64,000 bases of DNA from Maledivibacter halophilus (GTDB taxonomy: Bacteria > Bacillota > Clostridia > Peptostreptococcales > Caminicellaceae), in assembly GCF_900167445.1 (NCBI RefSeq), contig NZ_FUZT01000006.1:124001-188000 (forward strand), read 5' to 3'. A program made the position numbers and the translations under genes. Positions 33,770-42,165 of the stretch are shown one piece after another. The notes beneath the pieces were generated by a model. That model saw only the letters and a program-made list of their open reading frames with translations. It did no database searches and was not told where the DNA came from. How positions within the stretch are numbered: position 1 is the first letter of the stretch; each line of letters begins with the position of its first letter.

Positions 33770-34420
33770 GTGAATAAAATAGCAATAGCAATAGATGGCC
33801 CAGCAGGTGCAGGGAAAAGTACAATTGCAAAGGAAATTGCAAATATAAATAATTTATTATATATTGATACTGGAGCAATGTATAGAGCTGCTACTTTAAA
33901 ATTACTGAATAGTAATATTTCTTTTGATGATAAAGAGAAGATAGAAAAAATTTTAAAAAACACAAAAATTGAATTTTCTAATGGGAATATAATTTTGGAT
34001 GATATTAATGTAAATGAAGAAATTAGAGAGCCTAGAATAAATGAAAGTGTTTCAAAGGTGGCAGCTATGCCCTTTATAAGAGAAATATTGGTAAGTTTGC
34101 AAAGAGGGATTGCAAAGGATAATAATGTTATAATGGATGGTAGGGATATTGGAACCCGGGTTTTACCAGATGCAAAATATAAATTTTTTTTAACAGCTTC
34201 AATTGAAGAAAGAGCCGAAAGAAGATACAAGGAATTAATAGAAAAGGGATATCAATGTAGTTATGAGGAGACTGTAGATGAGATAGCCCATAGGGATAAA
34301 TTAGATAGTGAAAGAACTGTGGATCCATTGAGAAAGGCTGAAGATGCGATTATAATAGATACTACGGGTAAGAGTATAAATGAAGTTATTGATATTATAT
34401 TAAATATTATCCGTAACTAG
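33770..34420 (+). CDS. cmk: Cytidylate kinase
   Basis: 216 residues. Phosphorylates CMP and dCMP with ATP. The P-loop is IDGPAGAGKST (about 8-18), followed by YIDTGAMYRAATL, and DGRDIGTRVLPDA (about 121-133) and RAERRYKEL are family signatures. GTG start with GAGAGGAG 8 bases upstream. First gene of the conserved cmk-ispH-rpsA string, with 13 bases to ispH, implying one transcript. Confidence 0.96.
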   Translation: MNKIAIAIDGPAGAGKSTIAKEIANINNLLYIDTGAMYRAATLKLLNSNISFDDKEKIEKILKNTKIEFSNGNIILDDINVNEEIREPRINESVSKVAAMPFIREILVSLQRGIAKDNNVIMDGRDIGTRVLPDAKYKFFLTASIEERAERRYKELIEKGYQCSYEETVDEIAHRDKLDSERTVDPLRKAEDAIIIDTTGKSINEVIDIILNIIRN

Positions 34421-34433
34421 GAGGTATAGTTAG

Positions 34434-35276
34434 TTGAAAATATATGTTGCTCAAAACTCAGGATTTTGCTTTGGAGTTAAAAGGGCCTTAAAAAAAACCT
34501 TTGATGCAGCCGAGGAAAGGAAAAAGAGAATTTTTACTTATGGACCTTTAATTCATAATAAACAGGCAATAGAAAAACTTACTGACTTAGGAGTGGAATC
34601 TGTTGATAATGTAGAAAGTGCAAAGGAATCTACTTTAATTATCAGATCCCATGGCATACCCTTAAGTATTTATGATAAAGCAAAAAAGAAGAATATAGAA
34701 ATCATTGATGCAACATGTCCTTTTGTTAGAAGGGTTCAAGAAATAGCTAGAGAGTATTATAATAAGGGATATAAAGTTGTTATAATTGGAAACCCTAATC
34801 ACCCAGAGGTTATTGGAATAAATGGCTGGTGTGATAATAATGCTTATATTATAGAAAATGATAGCGGGGTAAAGGATATTGAATTCACCCCAAAAATGTG
34901 TGTAGTTGCACAAACAACTATTACATTGGAAAAATGGAATTCAATAATTGATAAACTAAGTGAAAAAGCTGGTGAACTAAGGGAATTTAATACTATTTGT
35001 TTAGCAACCAAGGTAAGGCAAGAGTCCTGTGCTGATATAGCTAAGAAGGTGGATGCTATGATTGTTATTGGAGGTTATCATAGTTCCAATACTCAAAAAC
35101 TATTTGAAATAAGCAAAAAATATTGTGAAAATTCTATTCACATTGAAACATCTGATGAGATCCCCTTTGAAATGCTTGAAGGTTGTGAAAAAATTGGGAT
35201 AACAGCTGGTGCTTCGACACCAGAGTGGATAATAAATGATGTTGTAAAAAAAATAGAAAATAAAGGTGGAGATTAA
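34434..35276 (+). CDS. ispH: 4-hydroxy-3-methylbut-2-enyl diphosphate reductase
   Basis: 280 residues. Last step of the non-mevalonate isoprenoid pathway: reduces HMBPP to IPP and DMAPP with an Fe-S cluster. The three cluster cysteines are Cys12 (GFCFGV), one in DATCPFVRR (about 95) and one in NTICLATKVRQ (about 190). Substrate-binding histidines lie in RSHGIP and NPNHPEVIG. TTG start with AGGAGG 9 bases upstream. In many Clostridia ispH is fused to the S1 protein gene that follows; here they are separate, 3 bases apart. Confidence 0.96.
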   Translation: MKIYVAQNSGFCFGVKRALKKTFDAAEERKKRIFTYGPLIHNKQAIEKLTDLGVESVDNVESAKESTLIIRSHGIPLSIYDKAKKKNIEIIDATCPFVRRVQEIAREYYNKGYKVVIIGNPNHPEVIGINGWCDNNAYIIENDSGVKDIEFTPKMCVVAQTTITLEKWNSIIDKLSEKAGELREFNTICLATKVRQESCADIAKKVDAMIVIGGYHSSNTQKLFEISKKYCENSIHIETSDEIPFEMLEGCEKIGITAGASTPEWIINDVVKKIENKGGD

Positions 35277-35279
35277 ACT

Positions 35280-36434
35280 ATGGAAAACAACAATAGTTTT
35301 AACGAATTACTTGAGCAAGATGACAAATTATTTAATGTTCCAAGGCGTGGTAATATTATAAAAGGCAAGGTTGTACAAGTACTAGATGAAGAAGTTGTAG
35401 TAAACATTGGTTATAAATCCGATGGAATAATTCCTTTGAATGAGTTTTCAAATAATACTGATATTAATCTTAAAGATATTGTAAATGAAGGTGATGAGAT
35501 AGAGGTATTAGTTTTGAAGTCTGATGATGGTGAAGGAAATGTTGTATTATCTAAGAAAAGAATTGATTATATAAAGGATTGGGATGCTTTAAAGGAAGCC
35601 TTTGATAATAAAGAAACTATAGTTATAAAGACAGGAGAAGCAGTAAAGGGTGGTATTATTGCCTATTATAATGAATTACGTGGGTTTATACCTGCTTCTC
35701 AGCTATCTGATCAGTATGTTGAAAACTTAAATGAATATGCCAACCAAGAGCTTAAAGTAAAAGTTATTGAAATTGATAAGAAAAAAAATAAAGCAATTTT
35801 TTCACGTAGACAAATTATAGAAGAAAAATTAGAGGAAAAGAGAAAAGAATTATGGAATAATATTGAAAAGGATGCTGTTGTTAAGGGTGAGGTTAAGAGA
35901 ATAACTAATTTTGGTGCTTTTGTAGATATTGGTGGTGTTGATGGTCTTGTACATATCTCTGAAATGTCTTGGGGTAGAATAAAACATCCAAGTGAAGTTC
36001 TAAGCATTGGAGATACTGTAGAGGTATATGTTCAGGACTTTAATAAAGAACAAAATAGAATATCGTTGAGCTTAAAGCAAACAATAAAGAATCCTTGGGC
36101 AAATATTGAAGAGAAATATCTTATAGGAGATGTAGTGGAAGGTAAAGTAGTTAAATTAGTTGATTTTGGTGCATTTGTAGAATTAGAACCGGGAATTGAG
36201 GGTTTAGTTCATATCTCTCAAATTTCTGAAGATAGAATTGCAAAGCCTTCTGAAGTTTTAGAGCCTGGACAGATTGTAAATGTTAAAATTTTAAATATAG
36301 ACTCCGAAGATAATAAATTAAGCTTATCTATTAAAGAGGCTGAAGCTTCAAAGGATATGGAAGATTACTTAACTGATAGTGAAGAAAGTGAAAAAACTAC
36401 AATTGGTGATGTTTTAAAGTTTAAGGAAGATTAA
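35280..36434 (+). CDS. rpsA: 30S ribosomal protein S1 homologue with four S1 domains
   Basis: 384 residues with four OB-fold S1 RNA-binding domains at roughly 22-92, 108-173, 190-260 and 276-346. Domains 3 and 4 are the most typical (TNFGAFVDIGGVDGLVHISE and VDFGAFVELEPGIEGLVHIS). Like other Firmicute versions it is shorter than the six-domain E. coli S1, and may act in translation initiation or RNA binding. It starts 3 bases after the ispH stop, with its ribosome site inside ispH. A strong terminator follows. Confidence 0.93.
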   Translation: MENNNSFNELLEQDDKLFNVPRRGNIIKGKVVQVLDEEVVVNIGYKSDGIIPLNEFSNNTDINLKDIVNEGDEIEVLVLKSDDGEGNVVLSKKRIDYIKDWDALKEAFDNKETIVIKTGEAVKGGIIAYYNELRGFIPASQLSDQYVENLNEYANQELKVKVIEIDKKKNKAIFSRRQIIEEKLEEKRKELWNNIEKDAVVKGEVKRITNFGAFVDIGGVDGLVHISEMSWGRIKHPSEVLSIGDTVEVYVQDFNKEQNRISLSLKQTIKNPWANIEEKYLIGDVVEGKVVKLVDFGAFVELEPGIEGLVHISQISEDRIAKPSEVLEPGQIVNVKILNIDSEDNKLSLSIKEAEASKDMEDYLTDSEESEKTTIGDVLKFKED

Positions 36435-36446
36435 TATAGTAAATAG

Positions 36447-36500
36447 AAAATCCTCAGAAAAAATGTAGAGACTTTTGATTTTTATGAGGATTTTTTATTT
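36447..36500 (+). terminator. Terminator after rpsA
   Basis: AAAATCCTCA (36447-36456) pairs exactly with TGAGGATTTT (36485-36494), followed by TTATTT. The 28-base loop is long. Confidence 0.75.
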
Positions 36501-36559
36501 ATTATCTTTAGAATATTTTTTTGTTCTTTGGTAAAAATATTAATACCCTCACAAAACAT
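36482..36559 (-). CDS. Possible 25-residue micro-protein, antisense to the rpsA terminator region
   Basis: Minus-strand ATG frame with a strong AAGGGGG ribosome site 9-10 bases upstream. It encodes MFCEGINIFTKEQ and continues with a lysine-rich helix to SS. Codon choice is natural for this genome. No homologue comes to mind and no promoter is clear, so it may be chance. Confidence 0.3.
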   Translation of the reverse strand: MFCEGINIFTKEQKNILKIINKKSS

Positions 36560-36586
36560 TATAAAGACCCCCTTATATTTCTCGTT

Positions 36587-36612
36587 TGCCGTGTTTATCA
36601 CGGCATTTTTTT
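36587..36612 (+). terminator. Second terminator downstream of rpsA
   Basis: TGCCGTG (36587-36593) and CACGGCA (36599-36605), then seven T. It is a textbook intrinsic terminator, about 100 bases after the first. Confidence 0.85.
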
Positions 36613-36698
36613 AATTTATACATAATAAAAATGTCGATGCTTATGGAGTTTTTATGAGTGTATATCCTAAAGTCTTTTACTTACATTCCTATAAATGC
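36609..36698. repeat. Family A-like palindrome between rpsA and cheR
   Basis: TTAATTTATACATAATAAAAA on the left faces GGAGTTTTTATGAGTGTATA on the right, the same core words as the 11825-11932 element, here with weaker outer arms. Confidence 0.45.
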
Positions 36699-36805
36699 AA
36701 AATTTTTATTTCAAATCTTTATAATTAATATCTTTACAAATTAAAATATTGGGTATAAGATTAAATATTCATATAAAATAATATAATTTGAAATGAGGGC
36801 TGAAT

Positions 36806-37582
36806 ATGGTAGGGTACGAAGATTTTAAAGTAAAAATATTAAGAAAAACAGGAATTAATTTATCTTACTATAAAGAAAGACAAATGAAAAGACGTATAGA
36901 ATCTTTAATAAAAAGGAATAATTACAATGCTTATGAGGACTATTATAATGCCATGACTAAAGATAAGAAACTTTATAACGAATTTATAAATTATCTTACA
37001 ATTAATGTATCAGAATTTTTTAGAAATCCTAATCAATGGAAGGTTCTAAAAGAAGAAATAATACCTAGATTGTTAAATGATAATAGAAATAGGAAATTAA
37101 AAGTTTGGAGCGCAGCATGTTCTACTGGAGAAGAACCTTATACTATTGTAATGACGCTTAGTGAATTTTTTGATTTAAAGGATATTGAAGTTATAGCAAC
37201 GGATCTTGACGAGGAAGCTATAAATAAAGCCAAGGTAGGTCTGTACTCTTCAAAAAGTATTCAGAATTCACCAGAAAAGTTTAAAAAGAAGTACTTTATA
37301 AAAACAGGTAATTCTTATAAAATTAGTGAAGAAATTAAAAAATGTGTTAAGTTTAAAAAGCATGATCTTCTTAAAGATAGCTATCCAAGTAATTGTGATT
37401 TGATAATTTGCAGAAATGTGCTTATTTATTTTACAGAGGAGGCAAAGGGAGAGATATATACTAAATTTAATGGAGCTTTAAAAAATAATGGAGTATTATT
37501 TGTTGGAAGTACTGAGCAAATAATATTGCCTAATAGGTATAAATTTAATCCTATTAAGACTTTTTTCTATGAAAAAATTTAA
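36806..37582 (+). CDS. cheR: Chemotaxis protein methyltransferase CheR
   Basis: 258 residues. Methylates glutamates of chemoreceptors with AdoMet. The N-terminal helical domain (about 1-75) precedes a class I methyltransferase domain with WSAACSTGEEPYT (about 101-113), ATDLDEEAI and CRNVLIYF (about 210-217); INVSEFFRN is a CheR signature. It is separate from other chemotaxis genes; a chemoreceptor lies about 5 kb downstream. TGAGGGCTGAAT before the ATG supplies a moderate ribosome site. Confidence 0.95.
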   Translation: MVGYEDFKVKILRKTGINLSYYKERQMKRRIESLIKRNNYNAYEDYYNAMTKDKKLYNEFINYLTINVSEFFRNPNQWKVLKEEIIPRLLNDNRNRKLKVWSAACSTGEEPYTIVMTLSEFFDLKDIEVIATDLDEEAINKAKVGLYSSKSIQNSPEKFKKKYFIKTGNSYKISEEIKKCVKFKKHDLLKDSYPSNCDLIICRNVLIYFTEEAKGEIYTKFNGALKNNGVLFVGSTEQIILPNRYKFNPIKTFFYEKI

Positions 37583-37604
37583 TTTATCTAACCTTTAAAT
37601 TAAC

Positions 37605-37780
37605 TTATTGTGTTAGTTCCTATATCGGGAGTTTTAATATTTCCTTTTCGTTCATGCTATAAACCTGTTTATATATAATTTTCAAGGGAAAAACAGGTTT
37701 ATAAAAATCACTCAAATGAAATATTAAAACTCCCTAGTTTATGTTTTAGAACAAAAAATTTGATTTACTAGCACAACAGG
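37605..37780. repeat. Large imperfect palindrome downstream of cheR (family D)
   Basis: Outer ends TTGTGTTAGT (37608-37617) and ACTAGCACAA (37767-37776) match at 9 of 10. GGGAGTTTTAATATTTC (37627-37643) is exactly mirrored at 37718-37734, and ATAAACCTGTTT (37659-37670) at 37691-37702. About 175 bp with no coding capacity; a MITE-like element, distinct from families A and B although it shares GGGAGTTTTAA. Confidence 0.65.
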
Positions 37781-37803
37781 TTAAATTAATTTATGTTTAT
37801 AAA

Positions 37804-37846
37804 AAAACTATTTGCAAATCAAGGCGAATAGTTTTAATTATTTTGA
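37804..37846. terminator. Hairpin that could terminate in either direction
   Basis: AAAACTATTTGC (37804-37815) pairs with GCGAATAGTTTT (37824-37835) with one wobble. The minus side continues into seven or more T, and the plus side into AATTATTTT. Confidence 0.5.
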
Positions 37847-38107
37847 CTAAATACAAATAATTATGTCATCATACATTATTAGTTGAAAAATAATGTTAAA
37901 AAACCTCAATATATGAACGAAATTGCTATGAAAAAACTTCTAAAGTTAAAAGGAATTGAGAGCTTTTAAACGAATACATATATTAAACAACTTTAAAAAC
38001 AACTTTAAAATTTACATTAAGTTTTAGTGTTGTTTGTATATAGTGAAACAATGTCAAACTTTAATTTGTTTCATTATATAATAAAAGATTTAAATAGGGG
38101 TGGGAAG

Positions 38108-38728
38108 ATGATTGATGTAAACAAAAGTTACACTATATCTGAAGCAAGTGAGCTTATTGGTTTTCCAAATCATGTACTGAGGTATTATGAGAAGGAATTT
38201 GACTTAGAAATACCTAGAAATAAATCAGGACACAGATATTTTACATATGTTGAAGTTGAGAAGTACATATATATTAAAACTTTAAAGGAAAGGGGTTTAT
38301 CCAATAAGCAGATAAAAACAGTTTTAAACTCTCCGGAGGAGTTAATGAATATGAATGAAGTTGCAGCTACTGTTTTAGATACTGGTGCTGCAATGGTAAA
38401 GGATATAGTTCCGCTAAATAATTTGGAAAATGATTATTCAAAAAATATTCAAGAAATAGGCAATATGATTGGAGAAAAGATGGAGGACAATTTTAAAGAT
38501 CTCAGTAGTACATTGGTTCGGGAATTGAAAGATACATTAGATGATTTTAAAGATGATTATAAAAACAATGATAAAGACGCTTTGATATCAGAAAATGCTA
38601 GGCTGAAGATGAAATTGAAGGAGCGAGCCTATGAAACTGCAATGTTGAAAGAAAAATTAAAAAGGTCAGAGAAGAGAAAAGGCTCTATCTTCAAGAGATT
38701 GTTCACTGATACAAAAAATGAGATTTAA
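38108..38728 (+). CDS. MerR-type helix-turn-helix protein with C-terminal coiled coil (RacA-like layout)
   Basis: 206 residues. Residues 8-75 form a MerR-type winged HTH (YTISEASELIGFPNHVLRYY and GHRYFTYVEVEKYIYIKTL). After a linker, the C-terminal 100 residues are strongly charged and helical, probably a coiled coil, ending basic (KRSEKRKGSIFKR). This layout recalls Bacillus RacA, which anchors chromosomes at the pole during sporulation, but short MerR-like regulators look similar. The ATG at 38108 has AGGGGTGGG 4-5 bases upstream; the longer frame has no such site. A strong terminator overlaps the stop. Confidence 0.78.
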   Translation: MIDVNKSYTISEASELIGFPNHVLRYYEKEFDLEIPRNKSGHRYFTYVEVEKYIYIKTLKERGLSNKQIKTVLNSPEELMNMNEVAATVLDTGAAMVKDIVPLNNLENDYSKNIQEIGNMIGEKMEDNFKDLSSTLVRELKDTLDDFKDDYKNNDKDALISENARLKMKLKERAYETAMLKEKLKRSEKRKGSIFKRLFTDTKNEI

Positions 38729-38758
38729 TATATGCAAGTATATTAAATCTTTTTTTCT
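38721..38758 (+). terminator. Strong terminator overlapping the MerR-type gene end
   Basis: AGATTTAATATA (38721-38732) and its exact complement (38739-38750) enclose TGCAAG and are followed by seven T. Confidence 0.9.
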
Positions 38759-38774
38759 TTTTTTTCACAAATAT

Positions 38775-38815
38775 AATTGTATACAATTGACAAAAAAGAA
38801 TACATGTATTATAAT
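38775..38815 (+). promoter_or_regulatory. Consensus sigma-A promoter with palindromic operator, for the 45-residue Cys-rich gene
   Basis: TTGACA (38787-38792), 17 bases, TATAAT (38810-38815): a full consensus match. The palindrome AATTGTATACAATT (38775-38788) abuts and overlaps the -35 box by two bases, a natural position for a repressor. The same TTGTATACAA-type core occurs in the inverted repeat at 15908-15956. Confidence 0.8.
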
Positions 38816-38853
38816 ATATATATAGACGAGATAAAATCGGGGGAGGAATTAAT

Positions 38854-38991
38854 ATGAAAAGACATAATGAAAGCAGAGAAAACACATCAAGGAGAAAATG
38901 TGGAATGATAACATGTATACACTGCATTTGTAATGTTTGTACGGCTGATAAATGTGATTTTTATGAAAGAATTTATAGACAGGAGCATTAA
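38854..38991 (+). CDS. Small cysteine-rich protein of 45 residues
   Basis: Not a long frame but well supported: consensus promoter, GGGGGAGGAATT ribosome site 7 bases before the ATG, natural codon use and a terminator right after the stop. Six cysteines lie at residues 16, 21, 24, 26, 29 and 34, with the pattern C-x2-C-x-C-x2-C in the middle (CIHCICNVC). That suits a zinc or Fe-S site or a metal-binding peptide. The N-terminus is basic and polar. I do not recognise the family. The operator-like palindrome suggests regulated expression, perhaps metal or redox dependent, which is inference. Confidence 0.7.
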   Translation: MKRHNESRENTSRRKCGMITCIHCICNVCTADKCDFYERIYRQEH

Positions 38992-38993
38992 AA

Positions 38994-39025
38994 AAATGCC
39001 CTTGAGTTAATCCTCAAGGGCATTT
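38994..39025. terminator. Bidirectional terminator between the Cys-rich gene and the aminotransferase gene
   Basis: AAATGCCCTTGAG (38994-39006) and its exact complement (39013-39025) with a six-base loop; T run on the plus side, A run giving T on the minus side. Confidence 0.9.
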
Positions 39026-39061
39026 CTATTTTTCCATATTGATGTTTAATAGTTTTCATTT

Positions 39062-40255
39062 TTATTTTTTGTTTGGATATTTTTCTAATGCAATTTTTAA
39101 AATATTCATAGCTTTTCTTAAATCATCTTCATTTAATATATAAGCTAGTCGAACTTCGTCTTTACCTAGCCCTTCCGTTGCATAGAAACCCTCAGCTGGA
39201 GCTAACATTATAGTTTCATTGTCCACATCAAATTCTTTAAGTAGCCATATAACAAATTCTTCTGCATCTACAACAGGGAGTTTAGCTATTACATAAAATG
39301 CACCTTTAGGTTTTTCACATATAACACCTGGCATTTCTTTTAAAGCATTGTATACTATATCTCTTCTCTTTTGATATTCATTGTGGACATCAAGAAAATA
39401 TTCTTGAGGTACAGAATATAATTCAACAGCACCAACTTGTTCAAGTGTAGGAACACATAGCCTACCTTGGCATAGTTTTAATATTTGTTTAATTAAATCT
39501 TTGTTTTTACTAGCTATTGAACCAATCCTAGCACCGCATGCACTATATCTTTTGGAAATGCTATCTACAATAATTACTCTATCTGATATTTCGTCAATAT
39601 TACCAAAGCTAGTATACTTAAGGTTGTCATATACAAATTCTCTATATACCTCATCAGCTATAACGAATAAATTATATTCCTTTACTATGTCAGCCACCAT
39701 TTGAATCTCATCAGGAGTATATACTACTCCAGTTGGATTCCCAGGGTTTGATAATAAAATAGCTTTTGTTTTAGGAGTAATAAGATTTTCTATAGCCTGT
39801 TTTTTAGGTAAATGAAAACCTTCAGTTGCTTTGGTAGTAATCGGGACAACGTTTACACCAACTGCTGATGAAAAGCCGTTGTAATTAGTGTAGAAAGGCT
39901 CTGGAACCAGAACTTCATCTCCATGATCTGCAACGGCTATTAAAGAGAATAGTAGTGCTTCACTACCACCATTCGTAATAAGTATTTCGTCATTTTCAAA
40001 ATTTATGTCATACCTCTTGTAGTATTCAATCAAAGCATCAATTAATTCAGGAATTCCTTGTGAAAAAGAGTACTTCAAGACTTTTTCATCAAAGTTTTTT
40101 ACGGCGTTAAAAAATTCACTAGGAGTTTCAATATCCGGTTGCCCGATGTTCAAATGGTAAACCTTTTTGCCTTGCTTTTTAGCATTTTCAGCTATAGGAA
40201 CCAATTTTCTTATTGGTGATTGCTGCATGCCTCTAACTCGTTTTGATAGGTTCAT
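39062..40255 (-). CDS. Pyridoxal-phosphate-dependent aminotransferase (class I/II, AspC-like)
   Basis: 397 residues. Fold type I aminotransferase. Features are LNIGQPDIETP near the start, NGGSEALLFSL (cofactor phosphate region), SNPGNPTGVVYTPDE (about 164-178), and the cofactor lysine in VDSISKRYSACGARIG (about 229-244). The conserved Arg for the substrate carboxylate lies near LAYILNE at the end. Probably an aspartate or aromatic aminotransferase; exact amino donor cannot be read. AGGAGG lies 7-8 bases before the ATG. In an amino-acid fermenter it could feed the 2-oxoacid oxidoreductase of this window. Confidence 0.92.
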   Translation of the reverse strand: MNLSKRVRGMQQSPIRKLVPIAENAKKQGKKVYHLNIGQPDIETPSEFFNAVKNFDEKVLKYSFSQGIPELIDALIEYYKRYDINFENDEILITNGGSEALLFSLIAVADHGDEVLVPEPFYTNYNGFSSAVGVNVVPITTKATEGFHLPKKQAIENLITPKTKAILLSNPGNPTGVVYTPDEIQMVADIVKEYNLFVIADEVYREFVYDNLKYTSFGNIDEISDRVIIVDSISKRYSACGARIGSIASKNKDLIKQILKLCQGRLCVPTLEQVGAVELYSVPQEYFLDVHNEYQKRRDIVYNALKEMPGVICEKPKGAFYVIAKLPVVDAEEFVIWLLKEFDVDNETIMLAPAEGFYATEGLGKDEVRLAYILNEDDLRKAMNILKIALEKYPNKK

Positions 40256-40412
40256 TATAATACCTCCTGTCTTAAAATAATGAATTCATAATTATAATAA
40301 CATATATTTCAGATAATATGTATACAAAATTTGAAATATTAAATTATTCTAATCCCAAAAAATATTTGCTTTTTTTCAAATGATTGTAAAATTCTTGATA
40401 AAAATATTAAAA

Positions 40413-40430
40413 ATTGTTATTAATAACAAT
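40413..40430. promoter_or_regulatory. Perfect 18-base palindrome between divergent genes
   Basis: ATTGTTATTAATAACAAT is its own complement. A second, ATTATTAATAAT, lies at 40437-40448. They lie between the aminotransferase and HD-GYP genes and could be operator sites; TATAAT at 40485-40490 is a possible -10 for the latter. Confidence 0.45.
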
Positions 40431-40526
40431 TGATGATTATTAATAATGGTAAAAAGCATATTTTTTATATAATAAGATTTATGTTATAATTAGTATAATT
40501 ATTTTATGTTATTATGAGGTGATATA

Positions 40527-41633
40527 GTGAGATTGGTTCCGTTATCAGTAGTGAGAGAAGGAGTGTTTTTGGCACAAACTTTGTATAATACAAATGGTAA
40601 GGTTTTATTAGTTAAAGGGACAAAGTTAACCCATAGATACATAGATAAAATCAGGGAACATGGATTCTATTCTATATATATTTTTGATCGATATAGTGAA
40701 CAAGAATTGGATGATATAATAAAGCCTCAAATTAGAAGAAAGGCTATAAATACTATTTCAAATATATATAACAATTTTACTATCGTTGATAGTGAAAATA
40801 CAAATAAATTTAAAAGAAAAAAGTTAATCGGTAAAAGTCAATCTAACTTTGATGAGATTCAAGAATTGGCTAAGTTGATTGTAGATGATATATTCTCTCA
40901 ACCTAAACTTTTAATTAGTTTAGTTGATATTAAAAGTCTTGATACATATACATATAATCATAGTGTAAATGTTGGAATTTTGGCTCTTACTTTGGGCATT
41001 GGATATGGATTAAATAGAAATGACCTATATGATCTCACTTTAGGTTGTATGTTACATGATGTTGGGAAAATATTTGTACCTAATGAGATATTGAATAAAC
41101 AAGGAAAATTAAATGATGATGAGTATGAAATTATTAAAGAGCATTGTGAAAAAGGCTATGCCTATCTAAGGGAAAATACTGATTTAGGTGCTAAAGTAAG
41201 AATTATCTCACTCCAACATCAAGAAAGGTATGATGGTTCTGGGTATCCCCAGGGCCTTAAGGGAAAAGAAATAAGCATTTCAGCTCAAATTGCTTCAATA
41301 GCTGATGTATATGATGCATTAACATCAGATCGTCCATATAGAAAAGCATTGTCTCCCCACGAAGCAGTTGAATATTTTATGGGTTCAGGAGGCACTTTTT
41401 TTAATATGAATATGGTTAAAAGCTTTCTAAAAAGAATAATACCATTTCCAGTAGGTACAGTTATTAGACTTAGTAATGGGTTTATTGGAACGGTAGAGAA
41501 GATTAATCCTAATATGTTATTAAGACCAGTTATAAAGGTTTTAAAATACAATAATGAAAATATTTCTCCATTTTTATGTAATTTGGCGAAAGAAAAGAAT
41601 ATTGTTATCAAGAATGTTGTTTATGATATATAA
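40527..41633 (+). CDS. HD-GYP domain protein (putative cyclic di-GMP phosphodiesterase)
   Basis: 368 residues. An N-terminal region of about 130 residues of unknown fold precedes an HD-GYP domain. The metal site is intact: HDVGK (about 177-181), H-x-E-R-Y-DGSGYPQGLKG (about 232-246) and ADVYDALTSDRPYRKA. Such enzymes hydrolyse cyclic di-GMP, affecting motility and surface attachment. No receiver or sensor domain is evident, so the input is unclear. The GTG start has GAGGTGATATA upstream. Chemotaxis genes nearby fit a motility role. Confidence 0.9.
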   Translation: MRLVPLSVVREGVFLAQTLYNTNGKVLLVKGTKLTHRYIDKIREHGFYSIYIFDRYSEQELDDIIKPQIRRKAINTISNIYNNFTIVDSENTNKFKRKKLIGKSQSNFDEIQELAKLIVDDIFSQPKLLISLVDIKSLDTYTYNHSVNVGILALTLGIGYGLNRNDLYDLTLGCMLHDVGKIFVPNEILNKQGKLNDDEYEIIKEHCEKGYAYLRENTDLGAKVRIISLQHQERYDGSGYPQGLKGKEISISAQIASIADVYDALTSDRPYRKALSPHEAVEYFMGSGGTFFNMNMVKSFLKRIIPFPVGTVIRLSNGFIGTVEKINPNMLLRPVIKVLKYNNENISPFLCNLAKEKNIVIKNVVYDI

Positions 41634-41674
41634 ATTACATATTTAATAGAATTGAATAATTACTTTTTTAATAA

Positions 41675-41842
41675 TCACCTATTTATACCTAGCTTTAAAA
41701 AATCTAAAGGACTACCATTAAAATATGTCCTATTCTGAATACCTAAATTAAGGATAATATTCTCATATGCAATTGTCCCAAAATCGAATTGTGCAATTAT
41801 TTCATTTAAAATTATATTAAATAAAATTATATTAAAAATATT
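41675..41842 (-). pseudogene. Start-less minus-strand coding remnant
   Basis: An open minus-strand frame of 55 codons between two stops, with no ATG/GTG/TTG start, reads like real protein in its second half: EIIAQFDFGTIAYENIIL, then NLGIQNRTYFNGSPLDFLKL. A 15-base tandem duplication (NIIL repeated) lies at its upstream end. Probably the 3' end of a lost gene. Family not recognised. Confidence 0.35.
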
Positions 41843-41931
41843 TCATTATTTACCTTGACATTAATTAATATAAATGATAGCCTTACAGAGTAACTAAGTT
41901 ACAAATTGAAAATTAATGGAGGAATTGTTTA

Positions 41932-42129
41932 ATGAAAGGTAAAGTAAAATGGTTTAATAACGACAAAGGATTTGGATTTATTACTGCAGAAGATGGTAAT
42001 GATGTGTTTGTTCATTTTTCTGCTATTGAAGGAGATGGGTTCAAAAGTTTAGAGGAAGATCAAGAAGTTGAATTTGAAGTTGTTCAAGGAGAAAAAGGAC
42101 CTCAAGCAACTAATGTAGTTAAATTTTAA
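41932..42129 (+). CDS. cspA: Cold shock protein (CspA/CspB family)
   Basis: 65 residues, a single cold-shock OB fold. RNA-binding motifs RNP1 (KGFGFITAE, about 13-21) and RNP2 (DVFVHFSAI) are intact. It binds single-stranded RNA and DNA and melts mRNA structure at low temperature. GGAGGAATTGTTTA precedes the ATG. The 300-base upstream spacer holds a decayed minus-strand remnant and part may serve as a long leader. A hairpin terminator follows. Confidence 0.95.
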   Translation: MKGKVKWFNNDKGFGFITAEDGNDVFVHFSAIEGDGFKSLEEDQEVEFEVVQGEKGPQATNVVKF

Positions 42130-42165
42130 ATATAATTTTATATTTTAATATAAAGACTACTAAAA

